Below, one piece after another: positions 55,377 to 64,000 of a DNA stretch of 64,000 nucleotides (position 1 is the first letter of the stretch; every line of letters starts with the position of its first letter). Location of the stretch: the NCBI GenBank assembly GCA_905215035.1, contig CAJMOJ010000002.1, positions 1 to 64,000 of the forward strand, given 5' to 3'. Both the position numbers and the translations under genes were made by a program. The stretch comes from an uncultured bacterium. Its GTDB lineage: Bacteria > Actinomycetota > Coriobacteriia > Coriobacteriales > Eggerthellaceae. The notes under the pieces were generated by a model. The model saw only the letters and a program-made list of their open reading frames with translations, did not search any database and had not been told where the DNA came from.

Positions 55377-55646
55377 TTAGATCTTGTACATGAATTGGAA
55401 TACATCCTCACGCTGAATAATAACTTGGACACCCAGGCTCTCTCCCGCCAATGTCAAGGCTTCCTGTACCGCATTAAAATCAGCAATCTCAGGATTTAAG
55501 CGCACTAACATGGTCATTGAAAAGATATCATCAAGAATAGTTTGAGAAATATCATCAATATTGGCGCCCTTTTCTGCTAATACCCCTGATATCGCAGCAA
55601 CAATACCTGCTCTATCTTTTCCCAAAACAGAAATTACGCAACGCAT
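55377..55646 (-). CDS. ACT-domain regulatory protein
   Basis: 89 residues beginning MRCVISVLGKDRAGIVAAISGVLAE, the PF13740 ACT signature with ligand-site DRAGIVA. It has two ACT-like betas and helices in tandem. Such single-protein ACT regulators bind amino acids; the exact ligand is unknown. The ATG at 55646 has AAGGAAA upstream and starts the fold; the longer open frame to 55763 overlaps folE. It is probably in an operon with folE and mazG. Confidence 0.9.
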   Translation of the reverse strand: MRCVISVLGKDRAGIVAAISGVLAEKGANIDDISQTILDDIFSMTMLVRLNPEIADFNAVQEALTLAGESLGVQVIIQREDVFQFMYKI

Positions 55647-55668
55647 AGTAGATTTCCTTTCCTTTGTT

Positions 55669-56244
55669 TTACTTGTTGTTGAGCAACAAAGAAAGCGCCT
55701 CTGCCTTAGTTGCTGCATTCTTTCTAAATACTCCCCGGGTGGCGCTTGTTGTAGTTTTGGCACCCGCTTTTTTCACCCCGCGCATAGACATACAGAGATG
55801 CTCTGCCTCCATGACTACTAACACCCCTTGCGGATTTAATTCTTGCACCAAGGTGTCAGCCACTTGAGACGTTAATCGCTCTTGCACCTGAGGACGACGA
55901 GCAAATACATCAACTAAGCGTGCCAATTTAGAGATTCCACAAATACGTCCATCGCTTGCTGGAATATAGGCAACATGAGCCTTACCAAAAAAAGGAGCTA
56001 AGTGATGTTCACACAAGGAATAAAACGGGATGTCATGTACGATAACAAGCTCTTCATGATGCTCATCAAAAGTTGTCTCAAAATGCACGGCGGGATCTTC
56101 ATAAAGACCAGCACAACACTCTTCATACATACGTGCAACACGCGCTGGTGTTTTTTGTAGTCCCTCTCGATCCGGGTCCTCTCCAATACCCTCTAAAATC
56201 AGGCGAACGCCTTCTTCTATTTTTTTAAGGTCCATAGCGCTCAT
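55669..56244 (-). CDS. folE: GTP cyclohydrolase I
   Basis: 191 residues. [14 protein letters not shown] supplies zinc Cys/His ligands, and CMSMRGV the second Cys; LDEHHEEL-type and [17 protein letters not shown] motifs complete the family. It opens GTP to 7,8-dihydroneopterin triphosphate for folate synthesis. Full length. Start ATG at 56244 or three codons later. It lies 22 bases ahead of the ACT gene. 5-formyl-THF cyclo-ligase elsewhere in the window acts on the same pool. Confidence 0.95.
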   Translation of the reverse strand: MSAMDLKKIEEGVRLILEGIGEDPDREGLQKTPARVARMYEECCAGLYEDPAVHFETTFDEHHEELVIVHDIPFYSLCEHHLAPFFGKAHVAYIPASDGRICGISKLARLVDVFARRPQVQERLTSQVADTLVQELNPQGVLVVMEAEHLCMSMRGVKKAGAKTTTSATRGVFRKNAATKAEALSLLLNNK

Positions 56245-56404
56245 ACTTACTTACAACTTTCTATTTCTCTTCGTCTGTCTCTCGTAGCTTTGCTTCTTGC
56301 AGCTCTACGTCTCGTAGTTTTGTTGTTTCCTGTAATTAACGTGTCTCTCCCGCGCTGCTTCTCACCACGGTGGCATCACGCATAATTGCCCCATCTATAC
56401 CATC

Positions 56405-57190
56405 CTAAACATCAAGCTCAAGAGAAATAGGACAGTGATCTGATCCCATAATTTCAGGCCAGATATGCGCCATAACCACTTTAGGGAACAACGCCTGCGA
56501 AACTAAAAAGTAGTCGATACGCCATCCCGCGTTATTAGCGCGTGCATTAAAGCGATAGCTCCACCAGGTATAGCACCCGATCGTTTCAGGATGTAGTGCA
56601 CGCCATGTATCAACAAATCCCCCCTCAAGCAAATCAGTAAAATCCGCCCGCTCCTCATCAGAAAAACCGGGATTTCCTACATTAGTGAGGGGATTTTTGA
56701 GATCAATCTCTGTATGAGCAACATTAAAATCACCGCACATGACAACGGGCTTAGCGGCAAGTGTCTCACCATGAGGCCCCACACCCTGTTCAAGATTGAG
56801 GCAAAACTCTTTAAACGCCTTATCCCATGCCATACGATGATCAAGACGCGCTAATTCATTTTGCGCGTTGGGAGTATAGACATTTACAAACCAAAATGCC
56901 TCAAATTCGAGCGCAACTATGCGTCCTTCCGTATCAAGTTCAGGAATACCTACCGTATTAATCTGCGTACGTGCTGGCTGCTTTGAGAATACTGCGGTAC
57001 CAGAATAACCTTTACGCTCAGCATAATTCCAATACTGATAATAACCGGGCAAATCAAGCTCAATCTGCCCGGCTTGCAATTTTGTTTCTTGTACTGCAAA
57101 CACGTCAGCATCGAGCTCGGCAAAAATATCCATAAAGCCCTTTTTGACGCTTGCACGCAAGCCGTTAACATTCCAAGAAACTAATCGCAT
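56405..57190 (-). CDS. xthA: exodeoxyribonuclease III / AP endonuclease
   Basis: 261 residues of the endonuclease/exonuclease/phosphatase fold. MRLVSWNVNGLRASVKKG at the start, VQETKL, YSGTAVFSK, NVYTPNAQ, CGDFNVAHTEIDL, WRIDYFLVS and GSDHCPI supply the family's catalytic and metal residues (Asn, Glu, Asp, His). It repairs AP sites and trims 3' ends. Normal length, cytosolic. About 160 bases upstream of folE, so separate transcription is possible. Confidence 0.95.
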   Translation of the reverse strand: MRLVSWNVNGLRASVKKGFMDIFAELDADVFAVQETKLQAGQIELDLPGYYQYWNYAERKGYSGTAVFSKQPARTQINTVGIPELDTEGRIVALEFEAFWFVNVYTPNAQNELARLDHRMAWDKAFKEFCLNLEQGVGPHGETLAAKPVVMCGDFNVAHTEIDLKNPLTNVGNPGFSDEERADFTDLLEGGFVDTWRALHPETIGCYTWWSYRFNARANNAGWRIDYFLVSQALFPKVVMAHIWPEIMGSDHCPISLELDV

Positions 57191-57240
57191 ACTTTGATAG
57201 ACCTCTAAAGTAAATCCACGAAATTATGTTCAGATACGTC

Positions 57241-57804
57241 TTACTGCTTTTTCTTCTTTTTGCGATTGGACTGAAAGTATGCACGCTCTTTAGCGGGCTT
57301 TACTCGTTTCATATCAACAAAAATACCCAGCATAAAGAATGCCCATGCCGCAAAGCCGCAAACCAATGCAATAGAAGGATTGCTATCAGGAATAGCAAAG
57401 TTGAAAATCAACATAACCGCAGCAAGAATAAGACCAATAATCATGCATGCTGCCCAAACACGACGCCATTTATGGTATGCCGGCGTATCAGCCCTGAAAG
57501 CACGGATCGCATCACGCAATTCAAATTCCGCATTCTTTTCTGCATCACGCTCTGCGCGCGTTTTTTTCTTTTGCGCTGCGCGCTCTTGCGGCGTCATATT
57601 TTGTTGAGCCTTTTTCTTGCTCTTGCTTGTTTGCTCTTGTTTGCTTTTGCCGCCAAACATACCCTTCTTAGGCTTTGCCGATGGGTCAACCACATAAACC
57701 GAAGAAGCCGCTTTGTTCTTGGGCTTAGCTGATGCAGCGCTTTTGCGGGTATGTCCAACTGGTCCATTTTGCGTGCGTTCGTTCATAGCGTTGCGCATGG
57801 TCAT
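57241..57804 (-). CDS. basic membrane protein of unknown function
   Basis: 187 residues. A Lys/Arg/Ala-rich N-terminal 110 residues with SKSKKKAQQN and KKKTRAERDAEKN precedes two hydrophobic helices (about 115-135 and 145-165), and the protein ends in KKKKKQ. It is a small double-spanning protein with very basic cytoplasmic tails. No family recognised. AGGAG is upstream of the ATG (57804 or two codons later). It lies between purC and xthA on the same strand and may be a shared transcript. Confidence 0.6.
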   Translation of the reverse strand: MTMRNAMNERTQNGPVGHTRKSAASAKPKNKAASSVYVVDPSAKPKKGMFGGKSKQEQTSKSKKKAQQNMTPQERAAQKKKTRAERDAEKNAEFELRDAIRAFRADTPAYHKWRRVWAACMIIGLILAAVMLIFNFAIPDSNPSIALVCGFAAWAFFMLGIFVDMKRVKPAKERAYFQSNRKKKKKQ

Positions 57805-57880
57805 AGTACAAATACTCCTATCGTATGAGATGAGGGGCTCTACGCGGGCTTAACTGTCTACCAACAAAGATACATCAGGC

Positions 57881-58753
57881 TTATTTCTCAAACGGCTTAC
57901 CCGTAATAAGCTCATAGGCCTGAATATATTTCTCACTTGTTTTATCAATAACGTCCTGTGGTAAACGAGGAGGATTGCCTTGGCGATCCCAATTCTCATT
58001 GAGCCAATTGCGAACAAATTGCTTATCGAAAGAAGGTTGCTCCTTGCCTACTTCGTAGGTATCAACGGCCCAAAAACGAGATGAATCAGGAGTCAAAACC
58101 TCATCGCCCAAAATAATCTTACCGTCAACAACACCAAACTCAAGCTTGGTATCAGCAATAATAATGCCACGCTCACGAGCATGATCTGCTGCAGTCTCGT
58201 AAATCTTGAGCGTAAGATCCTTGATGGCTTGCGCATTGTCAGCGCCAATCAACGCAACCGTCTGATCAAAGCTGATGTTCTCATCATGATCCCCAATTTC
58301 AGCCTTAGTTGAAGGAGTGAAAAGCGTTTCAGGAAGCTTAGAGGAATTTACCAATCCCTCAGGAAGCGCAATGCCGCACAGGGAGCCAGTTGCTTGATAG
58401 TCCTTTAGACCAGAACCAGTCAAATAGCCACGCACAATACACTCAACAGGGAACATTTCCGCTTTTTTGACCAACATAAAACGGCCACGCAAGTAATCTG
58501 CATAAGGTTGGAATTGCTCAGGAAGATCAGCCACATCGGCAGAAATGAGATGATTTTCTACAACATCTGAAAGAAGATCAAACCAAAACAAAGAAAGCTG
58601 CGTCAATACTTGCCCTTTGTAGGGGATCTCATCATCCAAAATATAATCGAATGCACTGATGCGATCCGTGGTAACTAATAAAAGCTTGTCACCCAAATCA
58701 TAAATATCACGTACTTTACCTTGATAATCAGGCTTGATATCAATTCCTGCCAT
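57881..58753 (-). CDS. purC: SAICAR synthetase
   Basis: 290 residues. GKVRDIYDLGDKLLLVTTDRISAFDYIL is the ATP-binding N-terminus of PurC, with VECIVRGYLTGSG and the later ITKYELGV-like KLEFGVVDG metal segment. It joins aspartate to CAIR in purine synthesis. AAAGGTCC is upstream of the ATG. It pairs functionally with purB at the right end of the window, although another operon lies between. Confidence 0.95.
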   Translation of the reverse strand: MAGIDIKPDYQGKVRDIYDLGDKLLLVTTDRISAFDYILDDEIPYKGQVLTQLSLFWFDLLSDVVENHLISADVADLPEQFQPYADYLRGRFMLVKKAEMFPVECIVRGYLTGSGLKDYQATGSLCGIALPEGLVNSSKLPETLFTPSTKAEIGDHDENISFDQTVALIGADNAQAIKDLTLKIYETAADHARERGIIIADTKLEFGVVDGKIILGDEVLTPDSSRFWAVDTYEVGKEQPSFDKQFVRNWLNENWDRQGNPPRLPQDVIDKTSEKYIQAYELITGKPFEK

Positions 58754-59058
58754 GAATGGACCTTTCTATGCTGTCACAAATTTTCAAGGCGTATGAACTC
58801 TCTCTATTGGGCGATCATATGCCTTGCAAGGCGTAATTTACCACAAATATCTATTATGAATCACCGTTAGACACAATAGACCGAGATTTATCATGTTTTA
58901 GGGTCGCACGCCTTTTTTTGGCGTCGTTTGCCTGTCTATAAGAATGCTCTCATGAATGCTTTATCACATAAGCGGATAAACGTATCTGCAGCACTCGTCT
59001 AAACGACAGCACTTACCTAAACGACGCTACATCATTTCAAGCGGTATAAGAGATATAT
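58754..59058. other. gene-free spacer upstream of purC
   Basis: 305 bases. It holds the palindrome GCCTTGCAAGGC at 58821-58832 and a hairpin ACGCC-T7-GGCGT at 58908-58924. On the minus strand these could form the purC leader or the end of the kinase transcript. No PRPP/guanidine or purine riboswitch core is recognised. Confidence 0.4.
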
Positions 59059-60768
59059 CTATGAATTTTTATTGCGCGTGCTATTACGAGAAGCAGTACG
59101 TGAGACACTCCATGATCCTGTTTTAGAAGCATTTCGAGCGGCTGCTCGAGAACCTTTTCTATAACGATGAGACGATGTTGGCTCACGATACAGAGGAATA
59201 TAGATCGTAAAGGTGGATCCTACATTAGGCTTACCCTCAACATGCACCCAACCATTATGTCTATCAACAATCTCTTTTACCACCGAAAGCCCAATGCCAA
59301 GACCGCCCGAGTCGCGTGCACGTCCTTTATCAGCACGCCAAAAACGGGAGAACACCATTTTTGCCTCTTCAGGTGTAAGGCCAATACCCGTATCTTGAAC
59401 ACTAATCTGTCCCATAATGTCGCCCTTTTTAACCGACACCGTAATAGTGCCTCCCTCAGGGGTGTAGCGCACTGCATTTGAAATCAAATTGGCCGTTGCT
59501 TGACGCAGCATATCCTTGTTACCTAATACATAAACATGTGGGTCGTGGTTAAAAATCAGGTGCAGACCAGCGTCTTCAACATATTGCTCATGTGTGGCGA
59601 TGATTGTCTCGAGCAGTTCTGAAACATCAACCTTAGTGAGCTCAACTGGATTAGAACGATTTTCCAAACGAGAAAGCTTGAGAAGCCCATTTACCAAACG
59701 CGACAAGCGGCGAATCTCTGAGTTAAGTGTTTCCAATCGCTCCTCATCAGGCTCAAAAACCCCATCGATCATAGCCTCTACAGTCGATTGAATTGCCATA
59801 AGCGGCGTGCGCAACTCATGCGCAACATCAGTTACCAAACGGCGCTCAAGCTGACGATTGGCCTCGATGGAATCTGCCATTGAGTCAAACGTTTTACCTA
59901 AGCGGGCAACCTCGTCAGTTCCTTCAACATGCGCACGAGCCTGATAATTGCCTTCTTTGATCTCATTTGCTGCATCAGCAATTTTATTAATAGGACGAAC
60001 CAAAGCCCGAGCAAAGAAAAATCCAACAATGATGGCGATTATGACCGCTGCGATTGATGCATATACAACCGCGCTATATGATTCTGTTCTGAACGCCTCA
60101 TCTGCCTGCGTTAAAAGTGTATTTGAACCATACACTCGGATATAGACTGTTCCAATCTGATCTGAACCGACCATGATAGGAGCACTGGCCGAGTTTTGGG
60201 CAGAAGGGCGCGCCTGAAATGGTGGATCTCCTAAGTTACGTGCAGTGTCGTCATAGAGTACGACTCCCTGATTATTAACGACTTGGATCGAGACCGCTTC
60301 ATTAACCGCGCTTGCAGCAGCGGCAGCAGCAAGCGTACCAGAATACCAATCGCCTTGAAACGATACATAGTTTTCTGCAATCGAGTTTGCTGTTGCATTG
60401 GCCAAACGTTGCATGTTTTCACGCGTGTAATTCTGAAAGTGGTCGCCCCATACAAACGAAAGAACACCCACCTCAATAATGAGCGTCATAATTGCCACAG
60501 CCGCAAACGCAAAAGCAACTTTCACCGTATATGAACGTCGAGAAGCACGTTCACGTAAGGAAACATTTGGCTTGTGCGATGGTGCATCTTGATAAGAAGA
60601 TGGTGGCACGCCATCAGCTATACCACCATCATGAACAGAAGCAGAGGCAGAGGTATCGCCCTCTTGCGTACTTCCTTGAGCAGGAACATACGCAGAAGCG
60701 TCACTATACTTTTTTGATTCTTCTGCTTCTTGGGTGTTTGATGTTGTATGTGTTGTTATATCAGCCAT
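59059..60768 (-). CDS. HAMP-type sensor histidine kinase
   Basis: 569 residues. A Ser/Thr-rich, charged N-terminal 85 residues precedes a first membrane helix (about 88-110). An extracytoplasmic sensing loop (about 112-225) and a second helix follow, then HAMP (about 245-300). HisKA carries His317 in VAHELRTPL, and HATPase_c has NAVRYTPEGG, DTGIGL and GLGIGLSVV. The C-terminal tail is Ser/Arg-rich. It pairs with the OmpR/PhoB-type regulator upstream on the same strand. The sensed signal is unknown. Confidence 0.93.
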   Translation of the reverse strand: MADITTHTTSNTQEAEESKKYSDASAYVPAQGSTQEGDTSASASVHDGGIADGVPPSSYQDAPSHKPNVSLRERASRRSYTVKVAFAFAAVAIMTLIIEVGVLSFVWGDHFQNYTRENMQRLANATANSIAENYVSFQGDWYSGTLAAAAAASAVNEAVSIQVVNNQGVVLYDDTARNLGDPPFQARPSAQNSASAPIMVGSDQIGTVYIRVYGSNTLLTQADEAFRTESYSAVVYASIAAVIIAIIVGFFFARALVRPINKIADAANEIKEGNYQARAHVEGTDEVARLGKTFDSMADSIEANRQLERRLVTDVAHELRTPLMAIQSTVEAMIDGVFEPDEERLETLNSEIRRLSRLVNGLLKLSRLENRSNPVELTKVDVSELLETIIATHEQYVEDAGLHLIFNHDPHVYVLGNKDMLRQATANLISNAVRYTPEGGTITVSVKKGDIMGQISVQDTGIGLTPEEAKMVFSRFWRADKGRARDSGGLGIGLSVVKEIVDRHNGWVHVEGKPNVGSTFTIYIPLYREPTSSHRYRKGSRAAARNASKTGSWSVSRTASRNSTRNKNS

Positions 60769-60817
60769 GCCACCTTAAAAAACTACGTTCAAAAACAGTT
60801 CTAACGCTCTAACCTAT

Positions 60818-60849
60818 CTGGTTATGTACCTGGTTATGTACCTGGTTAT
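60818..60849. repeat. 12-bp tandem repeat between regulator and kinase
   Basis: CTGGTTATGTAC at 60818-60829 and 60830-60841, then a third partial copy from 60842. More diverged T-rich copies run on to about 60890 in the spacer between the two-component genes. Confidence 0.85.
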
Positions 60850-60907
60850 TTTTGCCGGATTGTTTTTGCTAAGTTGTTTTTATTGAGCCATTTTTTGTCC
60901 CATTTTT

Positions 60908-61618
60908 CTAATTATTTTTTGTTGGATCCTCGAATCGATATCCCACTCCATGAACCGTATGGAGCCAAAGAGGATCACGGGGATTGTCGCCCAGTTTAGC
61001 ACGCAGATTTTTAATATGAGAGTCAATGGTGCGCTCATATCCCTCAAAATCATATCCCAGCACTTTTTCTACCAACTCCATGCGAGAATAGACGCGTCCG
61101 GGATAGCGACACAAGGTGGTCAAAAGTTTGAATTCGGATGCCGTTAAGTCAACCTCTTCTCCTTTAACCAAAATCTTGTGGCCTGAGATATCGATAACCA
61201 AATCTCCAAATTCAAGCACTTCACGCTGTGGCTCAGCCTCAGAATGAACACGACGCAACAAGGCGCGTACACGTGCCACCAACTCACGGGGACTAAATGG
61301 CTTCACCAAGTAGTCGTCAGCACCTAATTCAAGACCAATAATTCGATCTTCAACCTCACCTTTTGCCGTTAACATAATGATAGGAACATCAGAATTGTCG
61401 CGAATCACACGACACACACGCTCACCAGGAACACGTGGCAGCATCAAATCAAGAATAACGAGATCAAAATGATGACGCGAAAACTCTTCAAGCGCCTCTT
61501 GCCCATCGCCTACTGCCGTAACCCAGTAGCTTTCCTTTTCTAAATATGCAGCAACAGCATCACGAATGACCTTCTCATCTTCAACCAGTAAAATACGTCG
61601 AGTATCTCCATTAGCCAT
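60908..61618 (-). CDS. OmpR/PhoB-type response regulator
   Basis: 236 residues. The receiver domain (about 8-120) has the acidic pair Glu13-Asp14 and phospho-acceptor Asp57 in FDLVILDLMLP, Thr in IMLTAKGE and the Lys in DYLVKPFSP. The C-terminal winged-helix DNA-binding domain (about 140-235) has LTASEFKLLTTLCRYPGRVYSR and THIKNLRAKLG-like features. It is 139 bases upstream of its kinase gene. The ATG at 61618 has AGGAAGTGAG upstream; the frame is open to 61669. The window lacks a clear target. Confidence 0.93.
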   Translation of the reverse strand: MANGDTRRILLVEDEKVIRDAVAAYLEKESYWVTAVGDGQEALEEFSRHHFDLVILDLMLPRVPGERVCRVIRDNSDVPIIMLTAKGEVEDRIIGLELGADDYLVKPFSPRELVARVRALLRRVHSEAEPQREVLEFGDLVIDISGHKILVKGEEVDLTASEFKLLTTLCRYPGRVYSRMELVEKVLGYDFEGYERTIDSHIKNLRAKLGDNPRDPLWLHTVHGVGYRFEDPTKNN

Positions 61619-61892
61619 TTCGTTTCTCACTTCCTTAAATATATGCCCGTCAGACAAACCACTTCCCAAGCGCCCAGCATTTCCCGTAATACGCCCATAA
61701 ACCTCTCGGATTCCCTGCGATTCCTCACACTGGGCCTCTACAGATCAATCTAGCTCTCTTGGGAGTGTTCTACTCGTATGCGTAGTATTTGGGATTATTG
61801 TAACAATTGACGTTTAAGCAAACTCTATCGCCACGTAAATGTCACAATACCTTTTACTACTGTTTACGTATTGACAAGGAGATCACCCACCC

Positions 61893-63506
61893 GTGCCTGG
61901 CAGCTCTCACAACTCATCACCTAAACAACCAACTCCTCGCAAACGTGCTCGAGCGCCGCGCAAATCAGGCGCCAAAGATCGTGCGTCCCATGGTTTTGGC
62001 ACCACGCTAGGCGGATCAAGCTCTCCTTCTACAAAAACGTCATTTAGCTCAAAGCGTCCTCAGGGATTTTCCACCAGCGCTGCAAATCACTCTTCCTTTG
62101 CACAAGGATCTCGTAAAATGCGATCCTCTAGAAATAGAACACTCAATGGGTCTTTGAGCGAAACCACGCTTGGAAATCATGAAGGGGGATTTAGCGGTGG
62201 TTCTCATACGTCAGGATTTGGCAAAGGACCCCTTCTTACCCGTCGTAATGTTTTGATTGGCGCAGGAGTACTAGGCGGAGCTGCACTTGTTGGTGCCGGT
62301 GGAGCCTACGCCGCCGGCGTCTTTGATTCCGATGAACCCACCGTGCAAGGCATCTCAGTTCCTGAGTCCGCTGTCACTAATCTGGACAATTTAACTGAAA
62401 CCAATTTTGCTGACCATATGCGCATGACAGCATCATACAAGTTGCCTGCTGGCTCGCTTCTTTGGGCCGACAATGACACGCTTGCTGCCTGCCTTATTCC
62501 AACCGGTGCGGTGTCACCGCTGCATCGCATTGGACTACTCTATTTTTCTTCCGGCAACCTTCCCACCGTCTTGTCTACCCCGCAGGGCGCCCAAGAAGGG
62601 TATGAATTCATGGAAGTGCGTGCGAGCGAATCGGGCATTATTTGGGTTGAATCCAATATGTTTGAAAAGACGTGGCGCGTATACACAGCACGGGTAAGCA
62701 ATGCGCAAACATCTGCAATTACGCTTGTCGATGAGGGCGATGAGGCTTGGCTTACGCCTTCGATTGCTATATGCGATGATCGCGCATTCTGGCAAGTTAT
62801 GCCTAACACAGAAGGTTCGCAGGCTAAATCAGGATCTGCTGTTAAAACAACCACACTCGGATCTGACGCAGTCGATGTTGCTTGGGAATCTAATAAAGCG
62901 TTCGCAACACGTATTACCGGTGTTGGCGATGGGGTTGTTATCACTCCGCGTGCAGCATCCACAAACATGTATTACCAGCTCACCAAGCTCTCAGGCAAAG
63001 ACGCATCAATGATAGACCAGATGACGCTTCCTTCCGCTATGACGCCATCTCTAGCAAGTTATGGTAAAACTGGTTTTAGCTTTTGCTTTGCTGACATCTA
63101 TAACTATGGTGGCGGTATCTCTAACTTGGGAACGTATACCCCCCTTGTTGAGCACGCTGCTTTTGAATACAACAATCTCGATTGGTTTAGATTTGGTAGA
63201 ACGCCATCAGCTAATCCTTCTTGGTGTGGCGCTTACTTCATGGTGAAATCAACACGGGCTATTGCCGGCATTTCCTTCACTGACAATACCTATTTTATGA
63301 TAGAGGCGCCTTCTAACACTGATACCTACGGAGAGTATCTTGTCTCATCAGGTATTCGCAAGCATGTTGTGGGTGTTTCTACTATCACGCCCACAGGTTA
63401 TACTCCCACCGTGGCAACTGATACAGGATTACCAAGCGCATCGTCTTCTAACTTAGTATCAGGAGAAGGAATCCACACACTCGTTCGCGTTTTTGTCGCG
63501 CAATAA
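61893..63506 (+). CDS. Tat-type exported protein with beta-propeller-like domain
   Basis: 537 residues. The first 110 are a basic, Ser/Arg/Gly-rich stretch. Then comes a twin-arginine-like signal (LTRRNVLIG with RR at 117-118, then a Gly/Ala-rich hydrophobic core ending GAYAAG). The remainder is soluble with repeated strands and few Cys, resembling the unknown protein at 6010-7032 in character. The long extension before a Tat signal is unusual; a start closer to the RR would be the usual layout, but no ribosome binding site is seen there. GTG start with AAGGAG upstream. Function unknown. Confidence 0.75.
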   Translation: MPGSSHNSSPKQPTPRKRARAPRKSGAKDRASHGFGTTLGGSSSPSTKTSFSSKRPQGFSTSAANHSSFAQGSRKMRSSRNRTLNGSLSETTLGNHEGGFSGGSHTSGFGKGPLLTRRNVLIGAGVLGGAALVGAGGAYAAGVFDSDEPTVQGISVPESAVTNLDNLTETNFADHMRMTASYKLPAGSLLWADNDTLAACLIPTGAVSPLHRIGLLYFSSGNLPTVLSTPQGAQEGYEFMEVRASESGIIWVESNMFEKTWRVYTARVSNAQTSAITLVDEGDEAWLTPSIAICDDRAFWQVMPNTEGSQAKSGSAVKTTTLGSDAVDVAWESNKAFATRITGVGDGVVITPRAASTNMYYQLTKLSGKDASMIDQMTLPSAMTPSLASYGKTGFSFCFADIYNYGGGISNLGTYTPLVEHAAFEYNNLDWFRFGRTPSANPSWCGAYFMVKSTRAIAGISFTDNTYFMIEAPSNTDTYGEYLVSSGIRKHVVGVSTITPTGYTPTVATDTGLPSASSSNLVSGEGIHTLVRVFVAQ

Positions 63507-63519
63507 CTTTTCCTGCTGT

Positions 63520-63650
63520 ACACGTTTTTTGCTGTAGATGTTCTTACCGCAGGCTTTTACTGTAGACGTTTTGCTGTAGATGTTCTTGCCCCAGGCGCTT
63601 TGCTGTACGCATTTTTCTGCAGGCGCTTTGCTGTACGAACTTCTTTGCAT
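63520..63650. repeat. degenerate tandem repeats between the Tat-type gene and purB
   Basis: About five units of 15-30 bases, each opening GCTGTA, then TTCTT and CAGGCGCTTT. Adjacent copies share 18-20 bases. They fill the spacer before the purB terminator. Confidence 0.65.
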
Positions 63651-63682
63651 AAAAATAGGGTGCTACCTGGGGTAACACCCTA
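63651..63682 (-). terminator. intrinsic terminator of purB
   Basis: TAGGGTG (63656-63662) pairs with CACCCTA (63676-63682), with inner TACC/GGTA pairs. On the minus strand the stem is followed by TTTTTAT. Confidence 0.75.
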
Positions 63683-63740
63683 AATCGGACACATTTTTGC
63701 CCTATAACCTTATGTTTCCACACGCTCGAGATTCTCAGAA

Positions 63741-64000
63741 TTAAAACTCTAAATCCTCAAGTCGCTCAAAAACAATATCTTTACGCGTCAAGAAATCCCA
63801 AGGATCAAAAATCTCATCAAGGACCTCTTTGGATAAGTTAGCCTCAGGATCTGCTTCAAGACGCTCACGATAGGATGGTCCATCGACAGCATTTTGAATA
63901 TCCTCCCACACCTTCATAGCGTTGCGCTGCACGATAACATACGCATCTTCACGTGAAATACCCGTATCAACAAGAGCAAGAAGAACCTTTGAGCTAAAGA
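63741..64000 (-). CDS. purB: adenylosuccinate lyase, C-terminal part (continues beyond the window)
   Basis: The last 86 residues of PurB, with SSKVLLALVDTGISREDAYV, QRNAMKVWED and the closing FDPWDFLTRKDIVFERLE, which match the family's C-terminus. PurB acts after PurC (SAICAR to AICAR) and again in AMP synthesis. The frame is open at the right edge, so the start is outside the window. Confidence 0.92.
   Translation of the reverse strand, partial: FSSKVLLALVDTGISREDAYVIVQRNAMKVWEDIQNAVDGPSYRERLEADPEANLSKEVLDEIFDPWDFLTRKDIVFERLEDLEF

Overview
The window reads as chromosome of a Gram-positive actinobacterium, most likely class Coriobacteriia (family Eggerthellaceae is my best guess). This is inferred from several things together: a magnesium-type Nramp transporter of the kind known from Eggerthella lenta, sortase and Tat exported proteins, a complete anaerobe-style menaquinone block, rubredoxin, clear AGGAGG-type ribosome binding sites and moderate GC. 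The species cannot be fixed from the sequence alone.

Left part (1-29.5 kb) is ordinary chromosome with surface functions. It starts inside a tRNA-Arg(ACG). Next come a DUF5662 protein, a two-gene magnesium module (PRC/MgtE_N/CBS protein plus Nramp-related transporter), 5-formyl-THF cyclo-ligase, a rhodanese and two unrecognised proteins. A DUF3006/ComEC-like metallo-beta-lactamase pair follows. Then comes a 964-aa alanine-rich coiled-coil surface protein behind a structured leader. A PAS-GGDEF diguanylate cyclase is translationally coupled to a PurF homologue that lacks the glutaminase cysteine. After these come a LOG-family protein, a hybrid histidine kinase, a flavodoxin-like lipoprotein, an esterase, a 1674-aa sortase-anchored protein with DUF11-type repeats, rubredoxin and a MATE exporter.

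Middle part (29.5-42.3 kb) is accessory. It holds a decayed IS30-family element, an MFS transporter, an XRE/zinc-ribbon regulator, a VapBC pair, a stand-alone GHKL ATPase-fold protein, an orphan winged-helix protein, an acyltransferase-3 protein and a RhuM-Doc/Fic protein. Beyond the initiator tRNA-fMet lie a DUF4352 / HTH / Ser-Thr kinase operon and a HicAB pair with strong palindromic operators.

Right part (42.3-64 kb) is again core: a CDF metal exporter (manganese-type motif pair), DegV, and a bactofilin-like membrane protein. The menaquinone block follows (menF, menD, menH-menB fusion, menE-menC fusion, all on the minus strand), then mazG, an ACT-domain protein, folE, xthA, purC, a PhoB-type two-component pair, a Tat-type exported protein and the 3' end of purB.

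A pattern that no single feature explains: many spacers, and several disordered protein segments, are built of short, degenerate tandem repeats whose unit (12-28 bp) differs at every locus. No CRISPR array, rRNA or prophage was seen.
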